The notes below the pieces were generated by a model, which had not been told where the DNA came from, did no database searches, and saw only the letters and a list, made by a program, of their open reading frames with translations. Below, piece after piece: positions 30,701 through 45,700 of a stretch of DNA of 64,000 nt. The DNA is from Orthonyx spaldingii. Taxonomy: Eukaryota > Chordata > Aves > Passeriformes > Orthonychidae. Every line of letters starts with the position of its first letter. Position 1 is the stretch's first letter. Made by a program: the position numbers and the translations under genes. Where the stretch lies: positions 4,992,034-5,056,033 of the forward strand of contig VZTJ01003574.1 in the NCBI GenBank assembly GCA_013397795.1, read 5' to 3'.

Positions 30701-33700
30701 ATATATTACAGTTTCTAACCCCTTTACCCTACAGGTCAGAAAAATGAGGAAAATAAAATAAAATAGAAGATAAATATTGTGAAAGGGAAAGTGAAGTTAA
30801 AACAAAATAATATAAAATATTGGCATTTTCTTGTCCCAGTACTTCCTCATATTCCCTTCTTTTCTCTTTCAGTTAATTTTGCCACTTCATTTTTCCTCAC
30901 ATCTATCCTGCACTCTGACTCTCCACCAGGAGCAAGGGTGTTTGGACTGCAGATATCACTGCAGGTAATTAGAAGGGAATAAAAAAAAAATATTTCACAC
31001 AACAGAGGGCTTACAAAATATGATTTGCAGGAAATTTTTTTCTACAAATGGAATGTTTTCTAGTAAATGTAATAAAACAGAACATTCTTACTGGTTAAAT
31101 CTTTCCATTTCCTGCACCAGCACAGTGTTCATACTTTCCTCATATCTCACAGGATATTTAATTAGGCAACTTTCAATGTCAAAATCCTTTGGAAGCTGTA
31201 AATGACAACACATTTGGAAATCATTCCATATATCATTATGATTTTACATTAAAGGTATGCAAACATGAAAATTTGCAGAGCAATAGATTCCACCAAACTT
31301 TCTGTTTAGTATCTTATCAATACAGGATTCAGTTGTTCAAATCAAATAAAAGTTAGGGGGGTTTTAATATCCATCTTTTAAAAAATGCTGAGAATTTTTA
31401 ATATCATGGAAAGTTATAAATATGTTTTAATTTATTAATTTTAAATTTATTCATGTGAATTAATCAACTGTTCTTTCAAGTTCTCTTTGCTCTGTTTTCT
31501 CTTTTTCTCCTATCTTCTGCCTATTTAATAAAATTTCTTTCTGCTGAAATATAGCTGTGGTCTGTTACAGTCACACAAGTTCTTACTTTCACATTGCACT
31601 AAATTCCTTCCAGAATGCTTTTCTTTCAACATGAAATCTACTTTATACTGAAGATTCTAGTTAAAGAATTTCTGCTTTGCAAAAAGATAAACTGGAGTAA
31701 TTTGTATAATACAATACCTTGCTGAGAATATCATCTGCAATGGCATAAAGAGTGCTGTCACCACCCCCAGAAGTGCCCTGAGTGCCTCCTCCTTGTGTTA
31801 AAAGCAGAGATTCAAAGAGGGTCTTAGTTTGTTGAAGATCTTTTGCAATATCCACATTTTCATGCAAGCCAAATACCTCTGGATGCTGACTAAAGGGAAG
31901 ATTCTAGGACAAAATTTAAAAAAATGTCTGTGAGACATAAAGCAGCAGGAATATGGTCCAAGGTTTCTTTAAGAAGTCGAGTGAAAAACTGCCACTGACT
32001 TCAACTGCAGGTGAGTGGCAGCTATTTGCAGACAGAATTACTGGTGATAGAGTCACCACCTCTCATACAAAAAGCCATTTTCAAGGAATTCTCAATTATC
32101 TATGCTACAGGTCCTCCTATCTACTTACTGATTCCCTCTCAGAAACATTCTGGATCACGGCAAGGATCACACAAGGATGTCAGTCAAGAATCTGAGCACA
32201 CAATTTAATGTGCTGCACAACTACCTTTTTAAGGCAGAGAAGCCTTTAAGCATTGCTCTCTTAGCACATCATCATAACAGTTCAAAAACTTGTTGCTGTT
32301 TTTTACCTTAATAAACTCAATGTACTCCTCATATGTGCCTTTGGGTGGAGCATAGTAGTTGCCACTGGGAGAAAAAGTGTAACGAGGATTTTCAATGATT
32401 TCTGGGTTGTAGAAGTCATCCAGCATTGTCAGCAGCAAACGTCTGTCCCAGTCATCTGTCACTCGACCTCCATAGTTACACTCACCAGTCAGGTAGGAGA
32501 CAGCTTCAAAAGGAACATGGCTGTACTCATTGATGAATAACTGAAACAGAAATAGGAGTAATTCTGTAGACCTGCAATATCTGCAGAACAACAGTGGGAG
32601 CTAATAGACTAAAAGGCTGGAAGCTATAGCATGTGCAAGCTGCAGTTTATGGAGTTTTCTTCCCAGGTGCTGGAAATCCAAATTCTGCAATCTTATTTGG
32701 AGGTAAAAATTATTGTTTAATTGTCTAATCAAAAGGAATTAATAGCAAAAGCCTCCTATGAACATCAAAATGATTCAGTCATCCAAGTCATTCTTGAATT
32801 ATTTACAAGTGGATGGTTTACCCAGTTTAAACTTTGTAGATGTACTTTTTTCTGCACCAGAAATAAACGTGCATTTCACTTAATTTATCTTTTAATCTTC
32901 AGTACCCTCTGATATCTTTCATTTGCTTCTTAGTAACTTTTTCAAATCTTCAGCCTCAACTTCTGTAATTCAGTTTTAACCCTCCTGACTTTTCTACACA
33001 GTGTCTTCAAAAGGTTCAAGGTCAGGTAGTGTTCACCATTTCATCTTGGGGAAGAAGAATAGTCTGAGGTTCTGTTAACTACCAGTATACTGTAAAAAAA
33101 ATTTCCTTCTACTAACCACCCTAATAGGTGACATTGACATGTGCTCCTTAAAGAACAGTGAGCTCTTGTACATGACAAATTTAATTTTTATAATACTCAC
33201 ATATATTCATTATATTCTATATGTCTGTAGAAATCTGAATTTTTTATGTCATTTGTAATTTTGGAAATATTTATAATAGGATTCACATTCCTTGCCTTTA
33301 ATAGCTGAAGTCCTGAATATCTATGGACATTTGAGGTAACTTCAGTGCATTGCTCCTTGTGACTCCCAGCTGTGCTTTGCAAAGTCAGAGTTTAGGAGGT
33401 AAACACTGATTTTACCTGCAGCTGTCGGATACTGATTCGCAGGTCGGATTCATTAAATCCATAAGGTATATTCCAACCAAGGGGCCCGAACTTTCTTCTC
33501 TCCTGAACAAGAGCATGGAAGAAACAAACTCCAAAGAGTAGTTTCTCCCATACCTTTGAGAAAGGCAAAGAAAAGAGCATTATTAACCAGTCTATAAGCT
33601 CATGGTAGTGCCTAACCAGTGTAGAGAACACCCTTGGATTACCACTCTCCATCCAGGGATAAATCCAGGCCACCACTAAGTACCTTGTGGTTTTTGTGCA

Positions 33701-36700
33701 CACACAGCTGCCACATATGCAAGCACATTTAGCCAGTTCCTCAAGTACCATGACATTCTTTCATGTACAGGGCAACTGACTTCATAAGAATTCCGATAGC
33801 ACCAGATATTTATTTTTAAGGTTCATTGGATAAACACAAAATACAAGTGTGTTTTTGATGCAGGTCCTTAGGTGCAGTCACACCTATGCATATTGATAAC
33901 TCATATCTCTGATCCCACTGTTTTTCACTTTTCTCACAGGTAATGATTAGCTAAGTGCTTCACCAGGAATCAATAAGATATATGGGCACTGCAGTACTTG
34001 GTCCCTGGTAGCAAGGAAAGATCTCCTCAGTGCTTATCTCAATAATGACAGCCATGCCCTTCTAATCAATGTTCAGAGTCCATGTACATTGTGTACTGTG
34101 TGTGTGTAACATCTAAGTGATTTAATAAAGCCTAAGAAACCATTTTAAATGTTGCTACATGAAATCACCTGGAAGAGGTAATTCTTCACTAATTATCTTT
34201 ATCACTGCAAAACCTAAACTCACAACCATAGTAAGAATTTTAGCTGGTAATTATTTACTGGACAGAAATCAATATATCTGTGGATAAAAAAAGCTCCAGA
34301 CCCCAGAAACTTCTCAAGAGATAGGGACATTACCAGCTCCTTTCCAGGGCATCCAGCAAAGAATTCAGGATCAGAAATAGGATCAGAAAGAAATGACTGA
34401 AGTAGGTTTAACCGGAGACCAGTAGGAGGCTCATTTGTCATCTTCACTCCATTCTGCAGAATGGTTACTGGAAACTAGAAATAAAAAATAATGAAACTGA
34501 ATTCAGAAAGTGTGGGATAGATTCTATATTAACAATATATTATTCCGTGTTTTTTTTCATAAACAACTATCTGCAAGAAATTACATTTTAAAGATCAACA
34601 GCTTATAAAAAATTCTCCAAAGCATCAAGAAAGTAAGACTCTGCTGTAAATAACAAATTTGTATTTTAAAATGTTTTCTTGGTATTCAACACTTCACAAA
34701 TAAAATGCAAGATGAAATTTTTGAATTTATGTGAGAGCAAAAAAACCTTCTTAATCATATATGCTGACAAATTGCAGTTCCATTGAGTAGTACACAAAAT
34801 GTTGCACATCACAGTATCAAAATATTACAAAGGAAGCTTGACACTTTTACGTTTATAATTATTTTTAAAATATTCTTTCTTGGTTAAATTATCTCTTCAA
34901 AGCCTGTTGTATTTCAGAGTTTTGTATTATCAGCTCATCCAAGTACATAAAAATTCCCTAAGAATGCCATCAACTTCCCCTTTCCCCAAACAGAGAATAT
35001 TGGGCAAGGCATGTACCTTTGGTGAAGGGTAACTTGTAAGCCAAAGTCTGAATTCTGGATGACATTTTTCACTGTTAAGGTCCTCACATATTTTCTCCAG
35101 CATTGGCATCCAGGAGACAGCTAAATGACAATTTTGTAAACAAACCCAGGTTCCTTCTTCCATTCCTGTCTGAATCATTTTTGTAGCTATAGGTCCTTGT
35201 CCTTGTCCTAATGAGATGGACTGAAACTTGTCTCCTACCATCTCTCTGTCACTTGCCAATTTCAGGAGGCCTGGAACAGAAAGGGTAAGATTTTAGCACT
35301 TCTATTACAATTTTGTTTACATAGACATACAAATTCCCATTTTTAAGGGGCACAGAATTCTACCAGTGTGACGTAATGCACTCAAATGTACTTGCAGAAA
35401 TTGTAAAATAATCCTCATTGTGTATTGAAGGGGAATTTCAGGTCCCTAAATTGAAAAGTTGTGCTACATTTCTGTTTTCTCTTCCTGTGTATACTTACTA
35501 GACATGGGATCTGCTCCTGGAGATAGCACAAATATTAAAGGGACTGTAGCAGTTGAATCTAAGTAACTTTTTGCTAGATCAAAAGGTGGTGGCTCAACAA
35601 ATCTCTTCCCCAGTTTCTCAGTAACAAATGTTGTTATAGCTGGACCAATCTGGCAAAAAAAAGCAAATACAAACCATTAACATAGACATAACCGTAGATC
35701 TGACACTATCTTTTATGCCAAATTTCCAAGCCTGCAGACACTTCTCTGATTTGCAGAGATTTGAGACTAGTCTTGCAGAATGATCCAGAAGCAAAGGTTT
35801 CACCTCTTGTTGACACCTTCCCTCTTATTTTTTTCTTACAAGGGGAATAATAACATTTTTAGAAAATAAAGAAAAACATACCTCATATAAACAATATTAA
35901 ATGACATCAAGAGACTTTAATTCATGTTTTTCCTGATGTGGAGGGCAAGCACATTCTCCCTTAGGAAATACTAATGTAATTATTTTTAATTAATTCTAGG
36001 GAGCAATTGCAATAGGCCTTAAATTCTAACATTGATAGTTCCTAAAGAAAATGCAATACAGTTTGTTAAGTGCACCAAAGGCAGAAAGTGTTAAATGTTC
36101 ATCTTGGTTGTTCAAATCAACACATTTTATGTCTTTTTGACTTAAAAATCATTTGTATGAAAGCACATGGTATTAGATACCCTGTGTATTTTTTTCAGGC
36201 TAATATGTCCTGTTCTCAATTATATTGGGTGCACCAGGAAACAGCCTAGACATGAACAAATACTTCAAGAAAACTAGAACAATGAGAATACTCCAAAAGA
36301 TTCATGAAATCATGCCAGAAAAAAAGATTTCAGCTGATGCTTGTGGTGTTTGCATTGGTCCCTTGAAAAATAAGAACAGCATTTACTTTCCTAATAAATA
36401 CGATGAAGAACAGATTAGTTGCTGGAACAGGCAGTGCACACAAGGCATGGCACAGTCTGCAAACACTCCATAACAGATCATTTCACCTTGTCTGGTCTCA
36501 AGCACCGAAGAACTATAGTCTTCTGTAATTCAGTTAATGTAGTATCCAGCTCTTCTGGTAATGGAAAGTTGTGAGGTTCTTTGCTATCGTACATTTTTTG
36601 CCATTCACCTATATTTTCAGAGACATGGCTCCTAGAGAAAAAAATCACAAGTACTGTAAATACTTGGAGTCTGTTCTTAAATGTTTATCAAAGGCAAATT

Positions 36701-39700
36701 ACATTGTATTTTCATTTAAGCCACTTCATATCTACATGAGAAAATAATCTCAAAGTTGAGCTTCTCCATTCAATGGTGAAAAATCTCTTTCCATCATGTT
36801 GCTAAGGAGAGACTCCACCTGAAAGGTTCCAAGTTGCCAGTAAGTTCTGTCTGTTCCTCCAGCCAGCACTGCTTGAACCTTCATAGGTCTAGGTGAATTT
36901 TCTGTCTCCACTATTTCAGGAAAACACCACATTTTAACTGAAGAAAATTACCAGGAAATGCAACTAGGGAAAAGAAATTATTTGCCTTCACACAACATGC
37001 AGAGTATGTCCTCTGCAATGGGACAACTCTCAGGTTATTTAAAGGCTGGATCATCATCCACATTGCTACTAAAACTCCAAAGGGGGCGAAACATAAAACA
37101 ACCTCAAAGAACTTCTAACAGAGCAGTGTTACTGCACTCAGATCCAATTGCTCCAAATACTTGCACTCAGTCAGCTATTTTATTAAAGTCTTGTACAGCC
37201 ATACTGGCTCCAGAATTTAGCATTAAATTCTATTTTAACCCAGGGTGAAATTGTACTGAGTTCGGGAGAATAGAGTTTACTAGAAAAACTTCTTCCTCAG
37301 AACTGCAGTGGAATTCTGCTACATGTACCACCTCTGGCTTTCATTAAACCCTTAAAACACTGTTTCTCTACCATGAAGACATTTCGAAACAAACGTTTCT
37401 TTAGGCAATGCCTCAAATAATTTAAAAAAAATAGTTTTATTAAATAATATTATAATTAGTGATCTGACTGATTGGAGTAAGTGAAGCAAACATGATAATG
37501 AAAAAAGGAGGCTGGTCTTATCCCATTGGCATTCTGGCACTGATTTGGAAAACATATAGTAAATATTTCTTTCAGCATGTTACATACATACTGGTCAAAA
37601 CCAATTCAGGCCAATTCACACCAGTATTTTACTATACCTCAGTGTTTCCATAGCTGGGAATTCACTTGCACGACATATTTCATCCCAGCTCTTATCTGAT
37701 AGCCAAGATGGATCTGGATTCTTGTGCATATTCTTGAGACCCACACCTCCAGTTAGTAAGAACATAAACTCTTGATGTTCTATTTCTTTATTAGCCCTGT
37801 ATTTGAAAATAAAAAAAAAAAAAATCAGTAATTGAGATAAAATTTTACATAATATAAACAGTTGTTCTAAATTAATTACACTTCACTGCCCTTTAGGAAT
37901 GCTTCTACTTCAGTAAGAGCTGAGATCAGGTCTCAATATTCTACATTATTTAAAAACTGCATGGTAAAAATGTCTGATTAAGTCTAAAGTAAGGGTTTCA
38001 AGAGGTAAATCTTAGTACTGGTGAATTGTTTAGGTTGGAAAAGACCTTTAGGATCATCAAGTCCAACTGTTCCCCCAGCACTGTCAAGCTATTACTAACT
38101 CATGTCCCTTGGTGCCACACCTACATAGCTTTGATTCCACCACTGCTCTGGGCAGCCTGCTCCAGTGCTTGACAACCCTTTTGGTGAAGAACTTACTCCT
38201 AATACCTGCTTTTTTTTTTTTTTTTTTTAAAGTGCAATTAGTCCTGATTTTTAAAGGCTTTGTAGAAAACAATGCATTCTGTGATTACAGTAGCCTTACA
38301 AACTGGCCCAGGAAGAACATCCATGTACAGATGAGTACACACTGCAATTAATTAAGTATGCACATTATGGTTGTGCAATTTTGAACATATCATTCCTTTC
38401 ATAATGTACTCACACAAAATTAGGAAGAGAAAACTGAAAAGCTGGTGGAAAGGAAAAGACTGCATCTGAGATCTCATGATGTTATGTAAAAGGATAACAG
38501 AGAGAAGAGAAAAAACGAAAAAGACAAAAGCCTAAAAGTTGTTGGCATTGCACATGACAGCCTAAGTTTTCATTCTAGAATGTTTCCTTAATTCATAGGA
38601 ATTGTTTTTGACATAAGGATACTATGTAACACTACCCAGATCCTTTAAAGACAGATTTCTCATTGCCAAATGGGCACATATTCTTTTCATAATGTACCCT
38701 GTAGTAGTGATATGTGCACTCACATACTCTCCTATTTGTTAATATTACACGTCTTAGAAAGCCCAATGACCTTACTCCAAAGGCATTATTATCAACGTGC
38801 ACAAGAACATCCCATCTCATCAGTACCTGCCTCTGTGATAAGAAAATCATTAGTTTCTGTTAGCAAGAGACTTCACAAAGATGAGCTTACATGAGCAGAT
38901 TACAACACAGCAAAAACGAGAAGAGCAGCTTGTCCTTTTCAAACAGCGACCGACACACTTGGCAGTACAGATTGTAGGTGAAGTGGTCATTTAGATACTG
39001 AAGTCGCTTCTCCAACCTTTTGGATTTATTACTAAAATGAAAAGAAGTGAGAAACTTAGTCTTCAAATTGAGTAACATATGTAGTTAAGAAATGTCATCT
39101 ATTTAGGGTTGAGGAGGATTTATATTAGATCCACATGCTCCACAAGTGACTTAGGTGCCAGTTTCCCCAAAATTTCAACTATTACTCCATGTCTTTTTTA
39201 AAAGACTTCAGCACTTCTAAAAGTCCCAAGCAGAATAATAAGTTGAAATCAATTTGCCACACTTAAGTGGTGGCACTTAGTGTTCATAATGAAGTCTATT
39301 TCAAAACCTGACTTCACACTAAGTCACATTGTTAAAAATACTTAAATATAGCACATGCTTACAGTTCATCATTTGCTTTAACACTAACTAATAAGAGCAA
39401 TTAATTCATTAATAAATCACATTTTTCTTGAAAAGCCCGCATTTAAGGCGGCAAATTGTTTCCAAATGTAAAGAACTATTGATAAGAAGAGACCAACCCT
39501 TATTTTCCAGCAGACAGGCTCTCTTTACCTGTCATGAATGGAGCTGATGAAGAGGCTGACAAACCAGCTGAGGGAGTACTGGTACATGGGGTCGATGTTG
39601 GCCAGGTCGGCGATGCTGAAGAAGAGCACGGCCGAGTGCTGCGCCACGGGCCGGTACGCCTCGCGCGACTCCGCGATCTTCAGCTCCGTCTTCTCTGCGA

Positions 39701-42700
39701 TCTGCACACCAACAGCAGCGCATAAACAACAGCTTCTGGCAGCCTGAACACTCTTAATATTCTACAAAAATATTACTACTTAATAATATCACCGAAATAG
39801 TTCTGCACAGCACTGTAACGCCAGAGTGACACAACTTTTCTGCTCCAGAAGGCACCGCCCCAGAAGGTAAAATGAGCACTTGGCCCTACCCCAGTACTGC
39901 CTGATCTATTTACCTGCACTACATGTACACATACTTTAAAACACTTTAAAGACTGAATAAACTACCAGTGAAGATCCTAGAATGGATCCAATTTTATTTC
40001 TCTTCCCATTTCACAAGTACAGAATTTACTCCTTGTGTTATGCATCTAATTCAGAGACCTTCTGCTGACTGCAAATTTTAACATTTAATTTCTCAGGATT
40101 ATTGAGGGAAGCACACGTACACACTCCTTACCTGTTGCTTTTTTGTGATCTCTTTAGCCGTGACTTTGGCAGAATCCAAGACCTGGATGGCAGTCTCATC
40201 TTCCAGAATATCCCCTTCAGATGACTCTAAAGTTTCTAGAATTCTCCTCTCAATTTCTTGTAGTGTCTTTTTGTTGGCTGCAGACTGAACAATGAGAGCA
40301 TTTCTTTCCTCTTCTAAATCTGGCCTAATGAAGAAGAACACGAAAACCAGAAATAGTCAATGCTCATCTTCCACTGGCTGCAAAAGTAGCCCATGAAAAT
40401 GTCTCCCTCTTCCTAGAGGATGTATTTGTGAATATTCTCTTCAGTTTAAACAGGTTTTTGCTGCTCAACATCTATTTATGATGGTGAGTACAGATTTCTT
40501 TGCATAACTTCAACTCAGTATTTGGAAATTATGGTCTAATCTTTCACATCTTAGCATTTTGCAAATGCCAGTGAATCCTACTTTTCCTATATTGTATCCT
40601 TGCCATCTGGAAAAAACCACCATGGGATATGCAGAGGCAGTTTACTGCTGGAATCACTTTTTTTGGCAAACAGAGTTTAGCCCAACTGCACAGACATGTC
40701 TGTCCAACCCACGTACCACTTCTCTGTGCCTCTGTGAGGGTTCAGATATGATCCCTAATCAGTTTCAGATGTACTTTGCATTTATTTAATACAAAATTAA
40801 AATGAAATCCTCATAATTTTGCACCCATGTCTGGCAGGTCAGTCACATTGAAAAAATAACAGTAATGATTTAAACTCCAAATAATATTTACATTGTGTTC
40901 TAACATTCCAGGAGTATTTCAGGAGAAAATTGTCATGAAAAAACAATGGTTTCACATCTGCTATTTTAATTAACTTGTGGACACTTGCCCCTAACACTTC
41001 CCTAATAAACTTTTAGATTTTTATTCAAAGCTGTTACTATGCAACATTTACACCATGTGACATCCATTTTTCTACACAATAAATGAATTTCTTGTTTCCT
41101 TGGAATTATGCCATAAAAACCTTTAATGGCTGTTTACAATACAGAAAGAATTACCTCTCTTCTGCTACAACAATACCTAGCAGCTGGTCTTCAAGTCCCT
41201 CTGGTGTTATCATAAAATTGAGTAATAAAACTTTTGTAGCAAGTTCAGGCATATAATGTGGATTTCTTAGTTTTGTGGTAATAAAAAACTTGAAATCACT
41301 GGAATACTCAATAATGCTCTCACCAAGCCTGATACACTCCATTCCTCCTAAAGTTAAGAAGGGAAACATTAAGAAAATTTATCTACTTCAAGTATTCACA
41401 GAAAAAAAATTACTTTTGTCATTAAATAAAAGCAAACTTCTTGTCAATGACAAATTTCCTGAAAAGTAAAAATGAGTAAATATATCTGATAGTCTGAAAA
41501 ATTCTCACAGATTTCAGCAGGACCACTTACCATACTTAGCAGATGAAATCAAGTCAATCCAATTACTACTGTACTTTCAATTTGCATATACAAAAACTAG
41601 AGATGGCAACAGAGAGCTGTGAAATTATTCCCAAATATTATATTCTCACAGACTACTCTTCCCTTGAGTTACTTTTTTGAAAGAGGAAACCACAGCAAAA
41701 AAAAAAAAAGTTTGAGGGGTACTTTCCTTTTTCCTTTAATTACGAACATGAAAACCAATAAAGACAAATAGGTAAGAAGGAAGGAAAACATATTTTTCTT
41801 TATGTGCATTTTTCTGTCATCTAAGAGGAGGAAAAGCTGAAAACCAAATTCATAGCTACTTACTAAGTACAGTGAAAACTATGCCTTAAGCAAAATGCCT
41901 TGACAGCTTTTCTTGACTTGTGCAAAATTTAGTAAAAATTATTATTAGACTAAAACATATGAAAATGAACCAGCAAAACAATTTCACTGATAACAGTCCC
42001 TTTGCAGAACTTCTTTAGTCTCCTACAGCAATATGGTGAAGGGTTTCACATAAAACCATTATCATGATAAACAGGAATGGCATTTATTAAAAAGTAAAAC
42101 TTCAGGCTGTTGTGCATTTACCCTTCTCTTACCAGAGGCAGAAGTAAGGCAAGAAGAGAGAAATGTGAAAAACATCAGACAGTGCCAGAGACTATAAACT
42201 GAACATTAATGTCCTCTCCTTCAGGGTTCTAAGTTAATTCTGCTGTACCTTGTTTAAACGTCTGTTTCAGCAGCAGAGGTTCAAGAGATGGGTCTAGTTC
42301 TTCTCCAACATTTTCTAGCAGCAGTGGAGTCCCAAACTGAATGCAGTTCTCCACGGTTCTCATATAGTCTGTGTCACTGATCTTGATAACATTCAGACGG
42401 TTGTCCTTCTCAAAATTCTTGATCCATTTATTTGCTTGACCTTGTGGATCAATCATTAATGGCCTAGAAAACACAGGACACTTTTCTCAGTGCTTGCATG
42501 CATTTTTCAAAATTTTAAGCTGTTTTACATGTTTCTGTATCAGACTGTCAAGAAGTGAGAAAATTTTAATTATGTTATTTTAAGATATCAGTGAATAATG
42601 GATGCATCGGAGTTTCATGATAATTTGAAAAGCAATAGCAAAAGTAGCTTTAAAAGTTGCAAAAAATGTTTAAAAATTTTCATAAAATTACTAGAATGCA

Positions 42701-45700
42701 GAATTCCTGTAAAATATTGTTCTACCTCCCCCAGAATATAAAGATTCCACTCCTTTTTCAATTATATTGCTCTACAGAAGCTACATCGTTTCCACTTCTT
42801 TTTTTAATGTGGGAACTTGTTTGGATTTGAAAATTAAACCTTTTTGTCACCTACCAACGTCTTGAATTGTCAATAATGACCCCATTGTCTACAGAAAACA
42901 TGTCAGTTGGCAAACCAGCAATATTCCAGGCCCTTATTTTTACTGGGTCACCAAGAATCTTGCTCAAAGAGAAACTCTCAGAACAAGGGATCCCTTTCTC
43001 CTGAAAAAGAGGGAAAAACCACAACAAAATAAAGATTTATCTTTATTCCGTGTTTCTTTACATCTTTATTAAACGCCACTTGAATCCAAAACTGACAATG
43101 TGCATTTTTTTAAGAGACTGAAATAGGTCATGTATAAGTAAAAATCCTGGGGAAAATAAAACCATAGTTTCAATAATTAACTACACTTCCCCACTAAATA
43201 TTTACTCTCTTCAAACTTTGTAAGATTTCTCCAGTTTTTGGTACATTCATAGGGAGGTTTGTTACTCAGTTATGGCAATGCATTACCTTAAGAAATTCAT
43301 ACACAGCTGGAGATATCTAATTATATCTTCCATTACAGCAATCCAATGCTGATTTGTTACTGTTTAATGTGTTTTTGAGTGATTCCAAATCAATTTATGA
43401 AATAGGGCATTCCTATAAGTATGTTGGAAATGTTCCTTTGCAAACAGCACAATCAACCATCTCATTAACATACAAATATTTGATGGTGTAAGTTACAGAA
43501 AATTTTTTTACACTGTACATAACTGCATTTTAAATTTAATTCTTTCATTTAAAGGCAAAATACAGAAAATTATGAGATTTTACTTCAGTAACAATCAAGC
43601 CTTACAAAATCAATTATGGCCTCTAGTTTCTGATATGCTACTCTAAGTGTGGAGTAAATTCACTGATTTAATTCAATTCAAATCTACAAAATATTGGATC
43701 AGCAGGATTGATCCCATTGGTTAACCCATGGGGTTTACTAGGCTAATATAAAATAAACTACAAGGGATTTTTGAAGCCTTTTGCAGCAGTCTCAGAAAAT
43801 CCAAACATTTATTTAAATCTAAGATAACCTCCTAACCTTGCACAGTTTGCTCCAATCTTTGATACATTCCTGTCGAAATCCAGCAGTAAAAGCTCCCAGA
43901 TATGCTATAACACCAGCTGATATCAGAACATCTCCTGTCAGATTATCATATTCCTCTTGAAGATCGTGTGCAGCTTGGTTCCATCTATGACAAGCAGATT
44001 ATACAGAAAAAAGTCATGCTGAAACCTCCACATTAATGATATTGATGTTAAAAATCAACTTATTATTGTTCATCTTAGGTGAGAATAGGTGGAGAAAATG
44101 AAAACCTCATTCATGCATTCTATTCTCATTTTGAAGAGATTTTCTCTACAATTCTCCCAATGATGCTGCCCATATTTTCATGTTACAAACTATTAGGAAT
44201 ATTTCAAGGGCCCAGACATTCTTTAGTGTTACAGTCCTCAGACAGAAATACAGCATTAAAGGCTTAGAGAACTGAATTTCAAACGCTATTTCTACAGTGG
44301 TTGTTTTATCTGACATTTGAACTTTAACCTGACCTTGTTTTCTCTCCACCAAGGCCTCCAATCAACTTCTCTGCTCGCACCAGTTTTTTAGCACACAAAT
44401 CAACCTGGAATTCTAAACGAGCCTTTTCTTCTGTCTTTTCAGTGAAGGTTTGTTGCAAGGCAGCCAAACGACCTTCAACTGCTGCAAGGACTTCTCTCTT
44501 CTGATTCAACAGTTCCATTGTCTGTGCCAGGGACTCCTCTGCCTCTTTTAAACGTTCTTTCTTGGGTTCAATCTCCTATTCAATTACAACCAATACACAA
44601 AAGCTTTAGTGCATTTCTGTAACTTTATAATTAACGACATTGCTTAAGGTGAATACAAGAAGCAAAGAGAAGATTCCAGAGCACCGAGGGCAAGGATCAA
44701 AACCACACCTTTGACACCCTGTGATACACTTCCATTCCCTTAATCCATTTGCACAAACCCTCTGCTGCTGAGGAAGCTTTGGCCACCACTTGTGGATCAA
44801 ACTCTGGATTAGTCAGGTACTCAGTCCGAATCTTCTGCATGATCGCTTCCTGGATAACAAAAGCATTACAGCCCATCAGAGCTCGTGGCTGACACTTCCA
44901 AATGGAACTGATTGACTGCCCTTTCTCTACACAATGAAATAAGAAAGAACTATTCGGTATTAGCTGTTGTAGAAATCACTGCTCATCTGATTGTTTTGAT
45001 CTTCCTATCACAGTTCATGGTCTTGTCCTTTTTTCATTCTAATCCTGTCTTTATCCTTTCTAATCATGCATTTGCTGTATCTTCCATGTGGCAGCTCCCT
45101 AAGTGCTAAGAGCATTACAGTCACATAGAAGCCTTAATTTACACTGCCCTTTGTGTGAACACCAATTCCATTATTTGCTATCTTTTTCTCAATACACAAC
45201 TTTGGGGATCACTATAGAAATGCATTTCTCCTAATGTAATACAAAATTTAATTGCTTGTGTCTACTTTTGGGCATCAGTTTTATAAAGGGTAAAGCATAT
45301 TCTATAAAGGACAAAGCATATTCCATTTCCAATGAATTCAACAAAGGGTAAGAATCACACTCTTGGATAGCACGATCTTTGGGAGAAACAATCATATTTG
45401 AAAGCTTATATAGCTAGTACATTTCTGCATTTATTGTATACCTGCCAGTACAAATATTAACAAAATATTGCCCATTTTGTCATCATTCGTTCATTAATTC
45501 ATTCAGTCAGTCAAAATAATACAATTAGAAAAAGATGTTAAGAAAGGCAGCAATGGGCAGTCAATTATAGAAACAAGTTTATAATGCTGAATGATTGATC
45601 TAGGAAAACTAGCAAAACAAAAAGGCATAGGAAGGCTGGACGTGGGTCAAATATCTGCTGGTTCCACCAAAAAACCCAATCAACTCCCAAAACATGTGAA

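Noticed and set aside
36750..36932. 60-codon open frame on the - strand between DNAH12 exons 33 and 34
   Set aside because: Those exons join in phase without it and it has no dynein similarity.
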